Below the pieces are notes generated by a model that ran no database searches, was not told the origin of the DNA, and saw only the letters and a list, made by a program, of their open reading frames with translations. Below are positions 1-5,643 of a DNA stretch of 6,135 nt, one piece after another. How positions within the stretch are numbered: the stretch's first letter is position 1; each line of letters starts with the position of its first letter. This DNA is from Chloroflexota bacterium (GTDB lineage Bacteria > Chloroflexota > Dehalococcoidia > Lucifugimonadales > Lucifugimonadaceae), in assembly GCA_009837685.1 (NCBI GenBank), contig VXTA01000072.1, forward strand, positions 1 through 6,135, given 5' to 3'. A program made the translations under genes and the position numbers.

Positions 1-405
1 CGTCAGGCATGTGTCGGCACGGGCGATCATGTAGTCGCCATGTCCGCCATGCCTGCCGTAGCCGTGCGTCAAACGCTCCATCCCGGTGCAAAGCTGTGAC
101 CAGCCTTCCCTGCACATCCGGCAGTTTCCACAGCCTTCATAGTGGTGCTGCAAGATGCGGTCCCCGACCTGTAGACCTTCGACCCCTTCACCTAAGACTG
201 CCACTTCGCCGCACGGCTCGTGACCTGGTCGCACAGGATCGCGTTCCGCCTCTTCCTTTGGCATCGGCACACGGTACCGATGCAGATCAGACCCGCACAT
301 CCCAGACGAACGCATCTTCAGCAGAACGTAACCGGGACCGCGCTCTTCAACGGGGTAGTCGATGACTTCAGAGCGTTTGTCACCTAGAAATCTGATTCCG
401 CGCAT
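1..405 (-). CDS. Zinc-dependent alcohol dehydrogenase (MDR family), partial: N-terminal 135 residues
   Basis: This is the N-terminal catalytic (GroES-like) domain of a medium-chain zinc alcohol dehydrogenase, an NAD(P)-dependent cytosolic oxidoreductase acting on an alcohol or polyol. The reading frame stays open to the left edge, so the Rossmann cofactor domain (about 200 more residues in the family) is missing. Visible motifs are MCGSDLH at residues 36-42 with catalytic-zinc Cys37, and PGHEPCGEV at 60-68 with His62-Glu63. The structural-zinc cysteines are Cys92, Cys95, Cys98 and Cys106, in the spacing C-x2-C-x2-C-x7-C. GVEGLQVGDRI at 74-84 is the usual turn before the zinc lobe. The ATG at 403-405 is chosen because a good Shine-Dalgarno (GAGGTGA) lies about 5 nt upstream on the minus strand. 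It is transcribed divergently from the aminotransferase. The substrate cannot be told: threonine, sorbitol and simple alcohol dehydrogenases share these motifs. Confidence 0.9.
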   Translation of the reverse strand, partial: MRGIRFLGDKRSEVIDYPVEERGPGYVLLKMRSSGMCGSDLHRYRVPMPKEEAERDPVRPGHEPCGEVAVLGEGVEGLQVGDRILQHHYEGCGNCRMCREGWSQLCTGMERLTHGYGRHGGHGDYMIARADTCLT

Positions 406-439
406 TGCTTCACCTCAGAGGAACGATGCCGTTGCAATC

Positions 440-467
440 CTTAAATCATTGACTTTGCATGTGTCGA
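440..467 (-). promoter_or_regulatory. Candidate promoter for the alcohol dehydrogenase gene
   Basis: On the minus strand, TCGACA (462-467, five of six matches to TTGACA) is followed after 16 nt by TTTAAG (440-445, four of six matches to TATAAT). Transcription would start near 433 and give a leader of about 28 nt before the ATG at 405. This is consensus matching by eye, so the call is weak. Confidence 0.3.
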
Positions 468-513
468 TGCGTGAAGTCTACCCTGCAAATTACAATCGGC
501 ACACGTTTGCAAA
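454..513. promoter_or_regulatory. Three TTTGCA/TGCAAA motifs, possible operator sites, in the divergent region
   Basis: The 153-bp gap between the two divergent start codons holds TTTGCA at 454-459, TGCAAA at 484-489 and the perfect 8-bp palindrome TTTGCAAA at 506-513. The palindrome abuts a -10-like TAGAAT at 514-519 that could serve the aminotransferase. Clustered half-sites around two outward-facing promoters are typical of a shared regulator site. No regulator gene is in view, and short AT-rich motifs recur by chance. Confidence 0.25.
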
Positions 514-558
514 TAGAATGCGTTGAAGTTGACGTAGCAGAATGGAGATAGCCGCCAA

Positions 559-1770
559 ATGACAGCAACCACCACGCGCTTCAGTTACGAGGGATTGTTC
601 TCGGAGAGGTCGGAGGACACACCCATCAACACTGTCCCTCATGCGGAGTACGACTTCGCAGTTGCGTACCCGGCGCCCGAGACGTCGCCGATGGACGGAC
701 TGATCGGTGCATTGCAGACGGCGATGGATTCGCGTGGCGACGAGATTGCGCGTCATATGGCCTACTACCCGCAACCCGCAGGTTCGCCGGAGCTACGAGA
801 ATATGTGGCTTGGAAACTCGAATACGACCGTGGTTTCAAGGTCGACATCGACGACATCCTGCTGACTGCTGGTTCTGGTGAGTCGATAGGACTCGCGATT
901 CAGGCATTGACCAATCCCGGCGACACCGCAATCACGGAGCATTTTGTATACAGCGGGACGCTTGGACAGTTGCAGCGATTCGGAAACACTGTCTACGGCG
1001 CCGAGACCGACGATGAAGGCTTGGTTCCAGAAGCCGTGGATGAACTCATCACAAAGCTCGACGCCAAGGGCAAGAAGCCGAAGATGATCTACACCATTGC
1101 CGAGCACCAGAACCCGATGGGTCCGACGTTGCCGGTCGAGCGCCGTGAAGCCCTATTGGAGATTGCTCATCGCCATGGCGTACCGATCCTCGAGGACGAG
1201 TGCTACGTTGACCTCCGTTTCGAAGGGGAGATGCAGCCCGCGTTTCGAACACTGGACGACTCCGGTATCGTCATTCACGTCGCTTCCTTCTCCAAGTTGT
1301 TGGCTCCAGGCTTGCGGATGGGTTACATCACGGCTGCGCCTGAGGTTTTGAGGCGTTCGATGAGCTGTAAAGTCGGTTCTGGTCCCAATCAGTTCGCGAG
1401 CTACGCGATCGAAGGCTTTTTGCGTAACAGCCTTGATGACCACCGGGCGCGTTTCAACCCGTTGTTGAAGCAGAAGCGGGATGCGATGGATCAGTCGCTG
1501 AACGACCACTTCTCGGATATTGGCGCTTCGTGGTCGAGGCCGGAGGGTGGTTGCTATACGTGGTTGACGATGCCGGAAGGTACCGATATTACGTCTCCGC
1601 GTGACGAGATCTTCGCTGAGGGCGTTGGGTACAACGGGGGAGTGGGGTTTGCACCTAACGGGGACGGTCAGAATTGTGCGCGTTTATGTTTCGCGTTTGA
1701 GACGCCGGAGAAGTGCTACGACGGCATCGAGAAGCTGGCGGGGCTGTTCGGGAAACGCGGGTTGATGTGA
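559..1770 (+). CDS. PLP-dependent aminotransferase, class I/II (fold type I)
   Basis: A complete 403-residue cytosolic pyridoxal-phosphate enzyme, the usual length for the family, expected to transfer an amino group from an amino acid to a 2-oxo acid. In order it shows YYPQPAGSPELRE (69-81), the phosphate-loop region TAGSGES (103-109) and QNPMGPTL (184-191) with Asn185. LEDECY (211-216) carries Asp213, which pairs with the pyridine nitrogen, and Tyr216. SFSKLLAPGLRMGY (243-256) carries the Schiff-base Lys246 and Arg253, and NCARLCF (372-378) carries the substrate-carboxylate Arg375. The layout resembles the 2-aminoadipate/LysN and MocR-type aminotransferases but lacks a DNA-binding domain, so it is a stand-alone enzyme. 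The segment E127-x-F-x-Y131 has Phe where relatives usually have Pro before the ring-stacking aromatic residue. The ATG is supported by GGAGAT at 544-549, 9 nt upstream. Substrate specificity is unresolved, and lysine, 2-aminoadipate, branched-chain or aromatic acids are all possible. Confidence 0.9.
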   Translation: MTATTTRFSYEGLFSERSEDTPINTVPHAEYDFAVAYPAPETSPMDGLIGALQTAMDSRGDEIARHMAYYPQPAGSPELREYVAWKLEYDRGFKVDIDDILLTAGSGESIGLAIQALTNPGDTAITEHFVYSGTLGQLQRFGNTVYGAETDDEGLVPEAVDELITKLDAKGKKPKMIYTIAEHQNPMGPTLPVERREALLEIAHRHGVPILEDECYVDLRFEGEMQPAFRTLDDSGIVIHVASFSKLLAPGLRMGYITAAPEVLRRSMSCKVGSGPNQFASYAIEGFLRNSLDDHRARFNPLLKQKRDAMDQSLNDHFSDIGASWSRPEGGCYTWLTMPEGTDITSPRDEIFAEGVGYNGGVGFAPNGDGQNCARLCFAFETPEKCYDGIEKLAGLFGKRGLM

Positions 1771-1843
1771 AATCCATTGTGTGACCTCGAGTCTGTTACG
1801 TAAAACGAGCCTGTTTGCAAAACCTTCCAAAGTTGTCGGAGTG

Positions 1844-3367
1844 ATGCGTGGTTTCCGGCTTCTCGCTTTGGCGGTCGCATTTCTATTGGCGGTGCTCGCT
1901 TTGTACCCGACGCATGATTCAGCAGGAACGCATGCGCAAGCGGAGACGCTGACCGATAGGCAGATACTCGAGGCCTTATACAACGCGACGGACGGTCCGA
2001 ATTGGACAGACAGTAGGAACTGGAATACAGCCGCTGATTTAGCTACTTGGTCCGGCGTCAACACGGACGATCAAGGTCGCGTCGACATCTTGAATCTCTC
2101 CGGAAACCAGCTTACGGGCGAGATACCGCCCGAACTCGGCAAACTCCCTAGCTTGATCTCTCTGGATCTAAGCAACAACCAGCTTTCAGACGAGATACCG
2201 CCTGAACTCGGCGACCTCACCAACCTGAACTGGCTGTATCTCGATGGCAACCGGCTTACAGGCGAGATACCGTCCGAATTGGGCGGCCTCACCCTGAACT
2301 ATCTGGATCTCAGCAACAACCAACTTTCGGGGCAGATCCCATCCGAACTCGGCGACCTCACTGGTCTGAGGATGCTGCATCTATACGGCAACCAGTTTAT
2401 TGGCGAGCTGCCGGATCTGAATACGTTGAGCCACTTGACACATCTAAGCTTGGGCGGCAACGACCTCGAAATCAGCTGGTCGACGTTCGAATCGGGAGGT
2501 GCTCTAGATCTCGCTTCCGAATCCCGTTGGAATAAACCCAATAACGACCGATCGCTGTTATTCCTGTATCTCCAAGAAGGCGGTCTTGCAGGCCAGATTC
2601 CAGAATGGATCGGTGCTAATCACACCGAATTGAGGTGGCTCTGGTTGCATGACAACGCTCTAACCGGGGATGTTCCGAAGAACTTCGGCGATCTGAGGGA
2701 TCTGGAAAGCCTGCGTCTGCACGGCAACATGCTGACCGAGCGCTGGGAGTCTAGGGCCTGGTGGCGTGAGTTGAAAGACCTGACCGTGCCCACCGATCGC
2801 TTCGTTGACGAAGGAGCAACGCTTTCGATCGCTGGTGAGTCGTCCATATTTCTCAAACTAGTGCTGCCGCCCAGCATTGACCCGATGCGAACCCATGTGA
2901 GATGGTTCCGGGACCCGGACCTTCCCCATGACTACCTTCCCTACGACAATCAACTGCCGCCGCATACTAGAGCAACCTTGATCGTCAAAATCGTCAAAGA
3001 TTCAGGAGCCAACATCATCATCGAACTGCAAGGCAGTCTAGAAGAATCTGTGGATGGTGTACAGAGCATCCCGGCCGTTGTCTGTCTGCATGTATCTTCA
3101 ACATTCGCGAGCGAGGAGCCTGCGCTGCTCACGCACGACGATGACGGCTGGAGGGTCCTGACCACCGCCGGACAGCCTGCCAAATTCGCCCAGCCCGTGG
3201 GTGAAGGCGCGGCCTGCGGTACATCGCTGGAAGAGCCTTCTCCGCCAGATACTGGTGGTGCCGCACCGATTGTTCGTTGGTTGCTGATTCTCGCGATTAT
3301 TGGAGTTGCGACAACTCTAGCTGGAGCGTCACTAGCGAGAGCGTTCAAGCCACGCAGGTCGATGTAG
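1844..3367 (+). CDS. Secreted, C-terminally anchored leucine-rich-repeat protein
   Basis: A 507-residue surface protein of unknown role; LRR proteins generally bind other proteins or glycans. It opens with a signal peptide: basic start MRGFR, hydrophobic core about 6-20, and likely cleavage after AQA at residue 33. A cap follows, with LYNATDGPNW near 46-55 and WSGV at 69-72. Five plant-type LRRs (consensus LxxLxLxxNxLxGxIPxELGxL, 23-24 residues each) cover 80-197. A degenerate repeat at 198-237, two good repeats at 238-286 and a last partial one from 287 complete the solenoid. Residues about 310-460 look beta-rich, with two cysteines (414, 458) that could form a disulfide. The C-terminus has PPDTGG (467-472), a membrane segment (about 479-498) and a basic end, KPRRSM. 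A GTG at 1781 would add 21 residues but has no Shine-Dalgarno and spoils the signal peptide. The ATG at 1844 has GGAG only 2 nt upstream, so the start is not firm. Confidence 0.82.
   Translation: MRGFRLLALAVAFLLAVLALYPTHDSAGTHAQAETLTDRQILEALYNATDGPNWTDSRNWNTAADLATWSGVNTDDQGRVDILNLSGNQLTGEIPPELGKLPSLISLDLSNNQLSDEIPPELGDLTNLNWLYLDGNRLTGEIPSELGGLTLNYLDLSNNQLSGQIPSELGDLTGLRMLHLYGNQFIGELPDLNTLSHLTHLSLGGNDLEISWSTFESGGALDLASESRWNKPNNDRSLLFLYLQEGGLAGQIPEWIGANHTELRWLWLHDNALTGDVPKNFGDLRDLESLRLHGNMLTERWESRAWWRELKDLTVPTDRFVDEGATLSIAGESSIFLKLVLPPSIDPMRTHVRWFRDPDLPHDYLPYDNQLPPHTRATLIVKIVKDSGANIIIELQGSLEESVDGVQSIPAVVCLHVSSTFASEEPALLTHDDDGWRVLTTAGQPAKFAQPVGEGAACGTSLEEPSPPDTGGAAPIVRWLLILAIIGVATTLAGASLARAFKPRRSM
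2081..2434 (+). repeat. Tandem LRR-encoding DNA repeats (72/69-nt units)
   Basis: Five consecutive units run 2081-2152, 2153-2224, 2225-2293, 2294-2365 and 2366-2434. Nucleotide similarity is still visible: the GAGATACCG core recurs in the first three units at exact 72-nt spacing (2120, 2192 and 2264). The third unit is 69 nt because one codon is missing after GGCCTCACC. Retained DNA identity points to expansion by unit duplication rather than only ancient protein-level repetition. Confidence 0.75.
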
Positions 3368-3397
3368 TCCGCTCCCTGACTCTGATGACGGCTAAGG

Positions 3398-4381
3398 TTA
3401 GGGGGCCGCGTGAAACCCCTCAAGCAACGCAACTTCTTCCGAGTTGCCAATGTACATCGGCGTGCGGTGATGTAGCTGATCTGGCTGGATATTGCGAATA
3501 GGGGTAGTGCCGTCGCTTGCCGCGCCGCCGGCTTCTTCGGCTACGAAGGCTAGCGGTGCGCATTCGAAGAGTAGGCGGAGTTTGCCGCTCGGACTGCGTG
3601 TGTCGCCGGGGTAGGCGTAGATGCCACCTTTCATCAGGTTGCGATGGAAGTCGGCGACTAGGGCACCGATGTAGCGTCCCGAATAGCCCTCAGACTTTAC
3701 GTGTTCGACCCAGTTGAGATCGGGATCGTTCCATTTCCCGGAGTTGCCTTCGTTTGCGGAGTAGACGTGTGACGAGCCGTGCGATCGGATGTTCTCGTTA
3801 GTCAAGAGGTAGTCGCCGAGTGTCGGGTCTAGTGTGAAGAAGTGGACACCATCGCCCGAGGTGTAGCAAAAGATGGTGGATGAGCCGTAGAGCACGTATC
3901 CCGCGGCGAGCATCTCGTTGCCCGGTCTCAGGATGTCGGCTTCACCGGCCGGGACACCTTCGCTGAGGCGGCGGTAGATGCCGAAGATAGTGCCGATGGG
4001 TGCTGCAACGTTGATGTTGCTGGAGCCGTCTACAGGATCGAAGACGACGGCGTACTCGCCGGTGGTCGCCGCGTTGCCGCAGTCGATCATTCCAGCGTTC
4101 TCTTCGGAACTCATGGCACAAACGAGTCCAGTCAAGAGCAACGCCTCGGCGACGACATTGTCGCCGATTACATCGAGCTTCTGCTGTTCGTCGCCTGTGA
4201 CGTTTGCTGCGCCTGCGGATCCGAAGAAGTCTCGCAACGCCGCCCGGTTGATTTCTGAGGAGATGAACTTGCCGGCGGACCCGATGGCGTTGAGGAGCAC
4301 TGCCAGATCAGACGGATTGGCGAACTCTTCGTTCGAGTGGTCTGAAGCGAATTGGAAGAGATTCGGAGGTGTGACTGACAT
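3398..4381 (-). CDS. fbp: Fructose-1,6-bisphosphatase, class I
   Basis: A cytosolic metal-dependent phosphatase that hydrolyses fructose 1,6-bisphosphate to fructose 6-phosphate, the committed step of gluconeogenesis and also a Calvin-cycle step. At 327 residues it has the usual bacterial length. Visible signatures are GDEQQKLDVI (63-72), metal ligands in SSEEN (91-95) and in FDPVDGSSN (114-122), and the substrate-loop segment SANEGN (208-213). The family active-site pattern GKLRLLFECAPLA (266-278) carries Lys267, Arg269 and Glu273. The frame is open upstream to a TTG at 4471 and an ATG at 4432. I chose the ATG at 4381 because family members start only about 10-20 residues before the LFQF-like segment, because a TATAAT overlaps the 4432 ATG, and because the TTG lies inside a repeat element. 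No start has a good Shine-Dalgarno. The gene is divergent from the aldolase gene, which catalyses the preceding step, and its 3' end converges on the LRR gene. Confidence 0.93.
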   Translation of the reverse strand: MSVTPPNLFQFASDHSNEEFANPSDLAVLLNAIGSAGKFISSEINRAALRDFFGSAGAANVTGDEQQKLDVIGDNVVAEALLLTGLVCAMSSEENAGMIDCGNAATTGEYAVVFDPVDGSSNINVAAPIGTIFGIYRRLSEGVPAGEADILRPGNEMLAAGYVLYGSSTIFCYTSGDGVHFFTLDPTLGDYLLTNENIRSHGSSHVYSANEGNSGKWNDPDLNWVEHVKSEGYSGRYIGALVADFHRNLMKGGIYAYPGDTRSPSGKLRLLFECAPLAFVAEEAGGAASDGTTPIRNIQPDQLHHRTPMYIGNSEEVALLEGFHAAP

Positions 4382-4430
4382 GGCTAGCAAATCCAGATTT
4401 GGTGCGGATTGGGCGATGTTTCGTGCCTGC

Positions 4431-4436
4431 ATTATA
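4431..4436 (-). promoter_or_regulatory. Candidate -10 box (TATAAT) of the fructose-1,6-bisphosphatase gene
   Basis: A perfect TATAAT reads on the minus strand at 4436-4431. Transcription starting near 4424 would give a leader of about 43 nt before the ATG at 4381 and would exclude the two upstream start codons. The -35 position (about 4454-4459) reads GGGGAG, which is not a consensus hexamer and falls inside the inverted-repeat element. Any upstream contact there must be non-canonical or activator-dependent. Confidence 0.4.
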
Positions 4437-4451
4437 TGTGGCTGTGCTAAA

Positions 4452-4564
4452 ACCTCCCCCTTGATGCTCAAGGGGGAATTGAAAGGGGTTTAGAAGCGCC
4501 AACGGGCACCTCCTGCGTGCTCGCTTCGCTTGCACACGTCCCCCTCGCTTCGCGAAGGGGAGGT
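4452..4564. repeat. MITE-like palindromic intergenic element, about 113 bp
   Basis: The element is bounded by ACCTCCCC at 4452-4459 and its inverse GGGGAGGT at 4557-4564. Each end folds on itself. At the left, 4456-4464 pairs perfectly with 4468-4476 (9 bp, 3-nt loop TGC). At the right, 4541-4560 forms an 8-bp stem with a single bulged A and a TTC loop. CTCGCTTCGC is directly repeated at 4520-4529 and 4544-4553. It encodes nothing plausible. The form matches non-autonomous miniature elements or dispersed REP-like repeats. I see no clear target-site duplication, and only one copy is in the window, so mobility is inferred from form alone. Confidence 0.5.
4456..4476. other. Perfect 9-bp hairpin at the left end of the intergenic element
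   Basis: CCCCCTTGA, loop TGC, TCAAGGGGG is an uninterrupted GC-capped hairpin. It looks like a terminator stem, but no gene ends here on either strand. The T run on the minus-strand side is only four bases and follows GAGG, so a terminator role is not supported. It is best read as part of the surrounding repeat. Confidence 0.6.
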
Positions 4565-4566
4565 AG

Positions 4567-4593
4567 TTGTTTGGCGAGATGATGCCGTATCAT
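4567..4593 (+). promoter_or_regulatory. Weak candidate promoter for the aldolase gene
   Basis: TTGTTT (4567-4572) and TATCAT (4588-4593) stand 15 nt apart just downstream of the repeat element. Transcription starting near 4600 would leave about 36 nt before the ATG. The spacer is short and the -35 match poor. TTGACG at 4604-4609 is an alternative -35, but its partner -10 would overlap the ribosome binding site. Confidence 0.2.
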
Positions 4594-4621
4594 TGCCTAC
4601 AACTTGACGAAGCACTGAATT

Positions 4622-4626
4622 GGAGG
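4622..4626 (+). promoter_or_regulatory. Strong ribosome binding site of the aldolase gene
   Basis: GGAGG stands 10 nt before the ATG at 4637 and fixes that start. It is the best Shine-Dalgarno in this divergent pair. By contrast the bisphosphatase start has none, which suggests different translation efficiencies. Confidence 0.75.
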
Positions 4627-4636
4627 ATTTTCGAGT

Positions 4637-5641
4637 ATGGGCAACGAGCTTCACTCCATCGCAAAAGCAATGGTAGCGCGCGGCAAAGGCATTCTAGCCG
4701 CCGACGAATCTACTGGAACTATCGGGCGTCGTTTGGCGTCTATTAATGTCGCCAACGAAGAGCCGAATCGCAGGGCGTGGCGGCAACTTCTGTTCACAAC
4801 CGAAGGGTACGGCGAGTACATCAGCGGCGTGATCCTGTACGACGAGACGCTGCGGCAGTCTTCGGATGACGAAATCCCGTTCGTGGAACTGTTGCAAAAC
4901 GAAGGCGTCATTCCGGGCATCAAGGTTGATAAGTCGACAAACCCGCTGGCTGGTGCGCCGGGAGAGTTGACGACGGACGGTTTGGATGGTCTTCGCGACC
5001 GTTTGAACGAGTATTACGAACTCGGCGCGCGCTTCACGAAGTGGCGAGCCGTCATCACGATAGGTGATCACATTCCATCTGACTACTGCATCAATGTCAA
5101 CGCTCATGCTCTTGGTCGATTTGCGGCATTGTCGCAAGAGGCGGGGTTGGTGCCGATCGTCGAGCCAGAGGTTTTGATGGATGGTGACCACTCGATTGCA
5201 ATGTGTGAGTGGGCTACCGAGAAGGCGTTGGATCGGACGTTTGAGGAGTTGAAAACGCAACGTGTCGACCTTGAGGGGATGGTTTTGAAGCCGAACATGG
5301 TTTTGAGTGGGACGGATGCGAAGGATCGCGCCGATGCTGAGGAGGTGGCACAAGCAACGATCGGGTGTTTCAAGCGGACCATACCCGCGGCGGTACCGGG
5401 CATCGCGTTCCTGTCAGGAGGGCAGGGCGATGAAGAGGCGACTGTCAACCTAGATGCCATCAACAAATTGGCACAGTCGGAAGGTGCTCCTTGGGAGCTG
5501 ACATTCTCGTATGGGCGAGGATTGCAAGCAACGCCTCTCAGCACATGGGGTGGCGATCCCGAAAACGTGCCAGCGGCGCAGAAGACATTCATCGAACGTT
5601 CAATCGCAACCGCGGCGGCGCGCGAAGGCGAGTACGTCTAG
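4637..5641 (+). CDS. Fructose-bisphosphate aldolase, class I (Schiff-base type)
   Basis: A cytosolic lyase that reversibly joins dihydroxyacetone phosphate and glyceraldehyde 3-phosphate into fructose 1,6-bisphosphate. The 334-residue product is the animal/plant-type class I enzyme, not the DhnA type. Motifs in order are GILAADESTGTIGRR (18-32) with Asp23, PGIKVDK (93-99) with Lys96, and KWRAVI (135-140) with Lys135. Next come VEPEVLMDGDHSI (175-187) with Glu176 and Glu178, then the active-site signature LEGMVLKPNMVLSG (212-225) with Schiff-base Lys218. LSGGQGDEEA (259-268) and SYGRGLQ (291-297) bind phosphate. The ATG has a strong GGAGG at 4622-4626, 10 nt upstream. The chain stops at AREGEYV, so the mobile tail carrying the terminal tyrosine of the vertebrate enzyme is absent. 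It is divergent from the bisphosphatase gene that uses its product, and is followed after 2 nt by an amidohydrolase gene. Confidence 0.95.
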   Translation: MGNELHSIAKAMVARGKGILAADESTGTIGRRLASINVANEEPNRRAWRQLLFTTEGYGEYISGVILYDETLRQSSDDEIPFVELLQNEGVIPGIKVDKSTNPLAGAPGELTTDGLDGLRDRLNEYYELGARFTKWRAVITIGDHIPSDYCINVNAHALGRFAALSQEAGLVPIVEPEVLMDGDHSIAMCEWATEKALDRTFEELKTQRVDLEGMVLKPNMVLSGTDAKDRADAEEVAQATIGCFKRTIPAAVPGIAFLSGGQGDEEATVNLDAINKLAQSEGAPWELTFSYGRGLQATPLSTWGGDPENVPAAQKTFIERSIATAAAREGEYV

Positions 5642-5643
5642 TC

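Noticed and set aside
9..365. Plus-strand open frame of 118 codons
   Set aside because: It is antisense to the alcohol dehydrogenase, whose zinc motifs are unmistakable; its Arg/Ser-rich translation shows no domain.
1781..1843. GTG start at 1781 for the LRR protein
   Set aside because: It has no Shine-Dalgarno and would put 21 extra residues before an otherwise standard signal peptide. It remains possible because the ATG at 1844 also has poor spacing.
2081..2434. CRISPR-like regular repeats
   Set aside because: The 72-nt periodicity is in-frame coding repetition of leucine-rich repeats, not repeats separated by unique spacers.
3368..3420. Bidirectional terminator between the convergent LRR and bisphosphatase genes
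   Set aside because: The gap is only 30 bp with no hairpin. The nearby AGGGG/CCCCT pairing has a 5-bp stem and an 11-nt loop inside the bisphosphatase coding end, which is too weak to call.
2950..3450. Minus-strand open frame of 166 codons
   Set aside because: It lies antisense to the LRR gene tail and overlaps the end of the bisphosphatase gene, with a low-complexity composition and no recognisable motif.
4382..4471. N-terminal extension of the fructose bisphosphatase from a TTG at 4471 or an ATG at 4432
   Set aside because: It lies beyond the usual family N-terminus, overlaps a TATAAT, and begins inside the palindromic element with no ribosome binding site.
4456..4476. Rho-independent terminator
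   Set aside because: The stem is strong, but no gene ends there on either strand and there is no proper T run; it belongs to the repeat element.
4694..5592. Long minus-strand open frames within the aldolase gene
   Set aside because: They are antisense shadows of a well-conserved coding sequence, with no domain or ribosome binding site.
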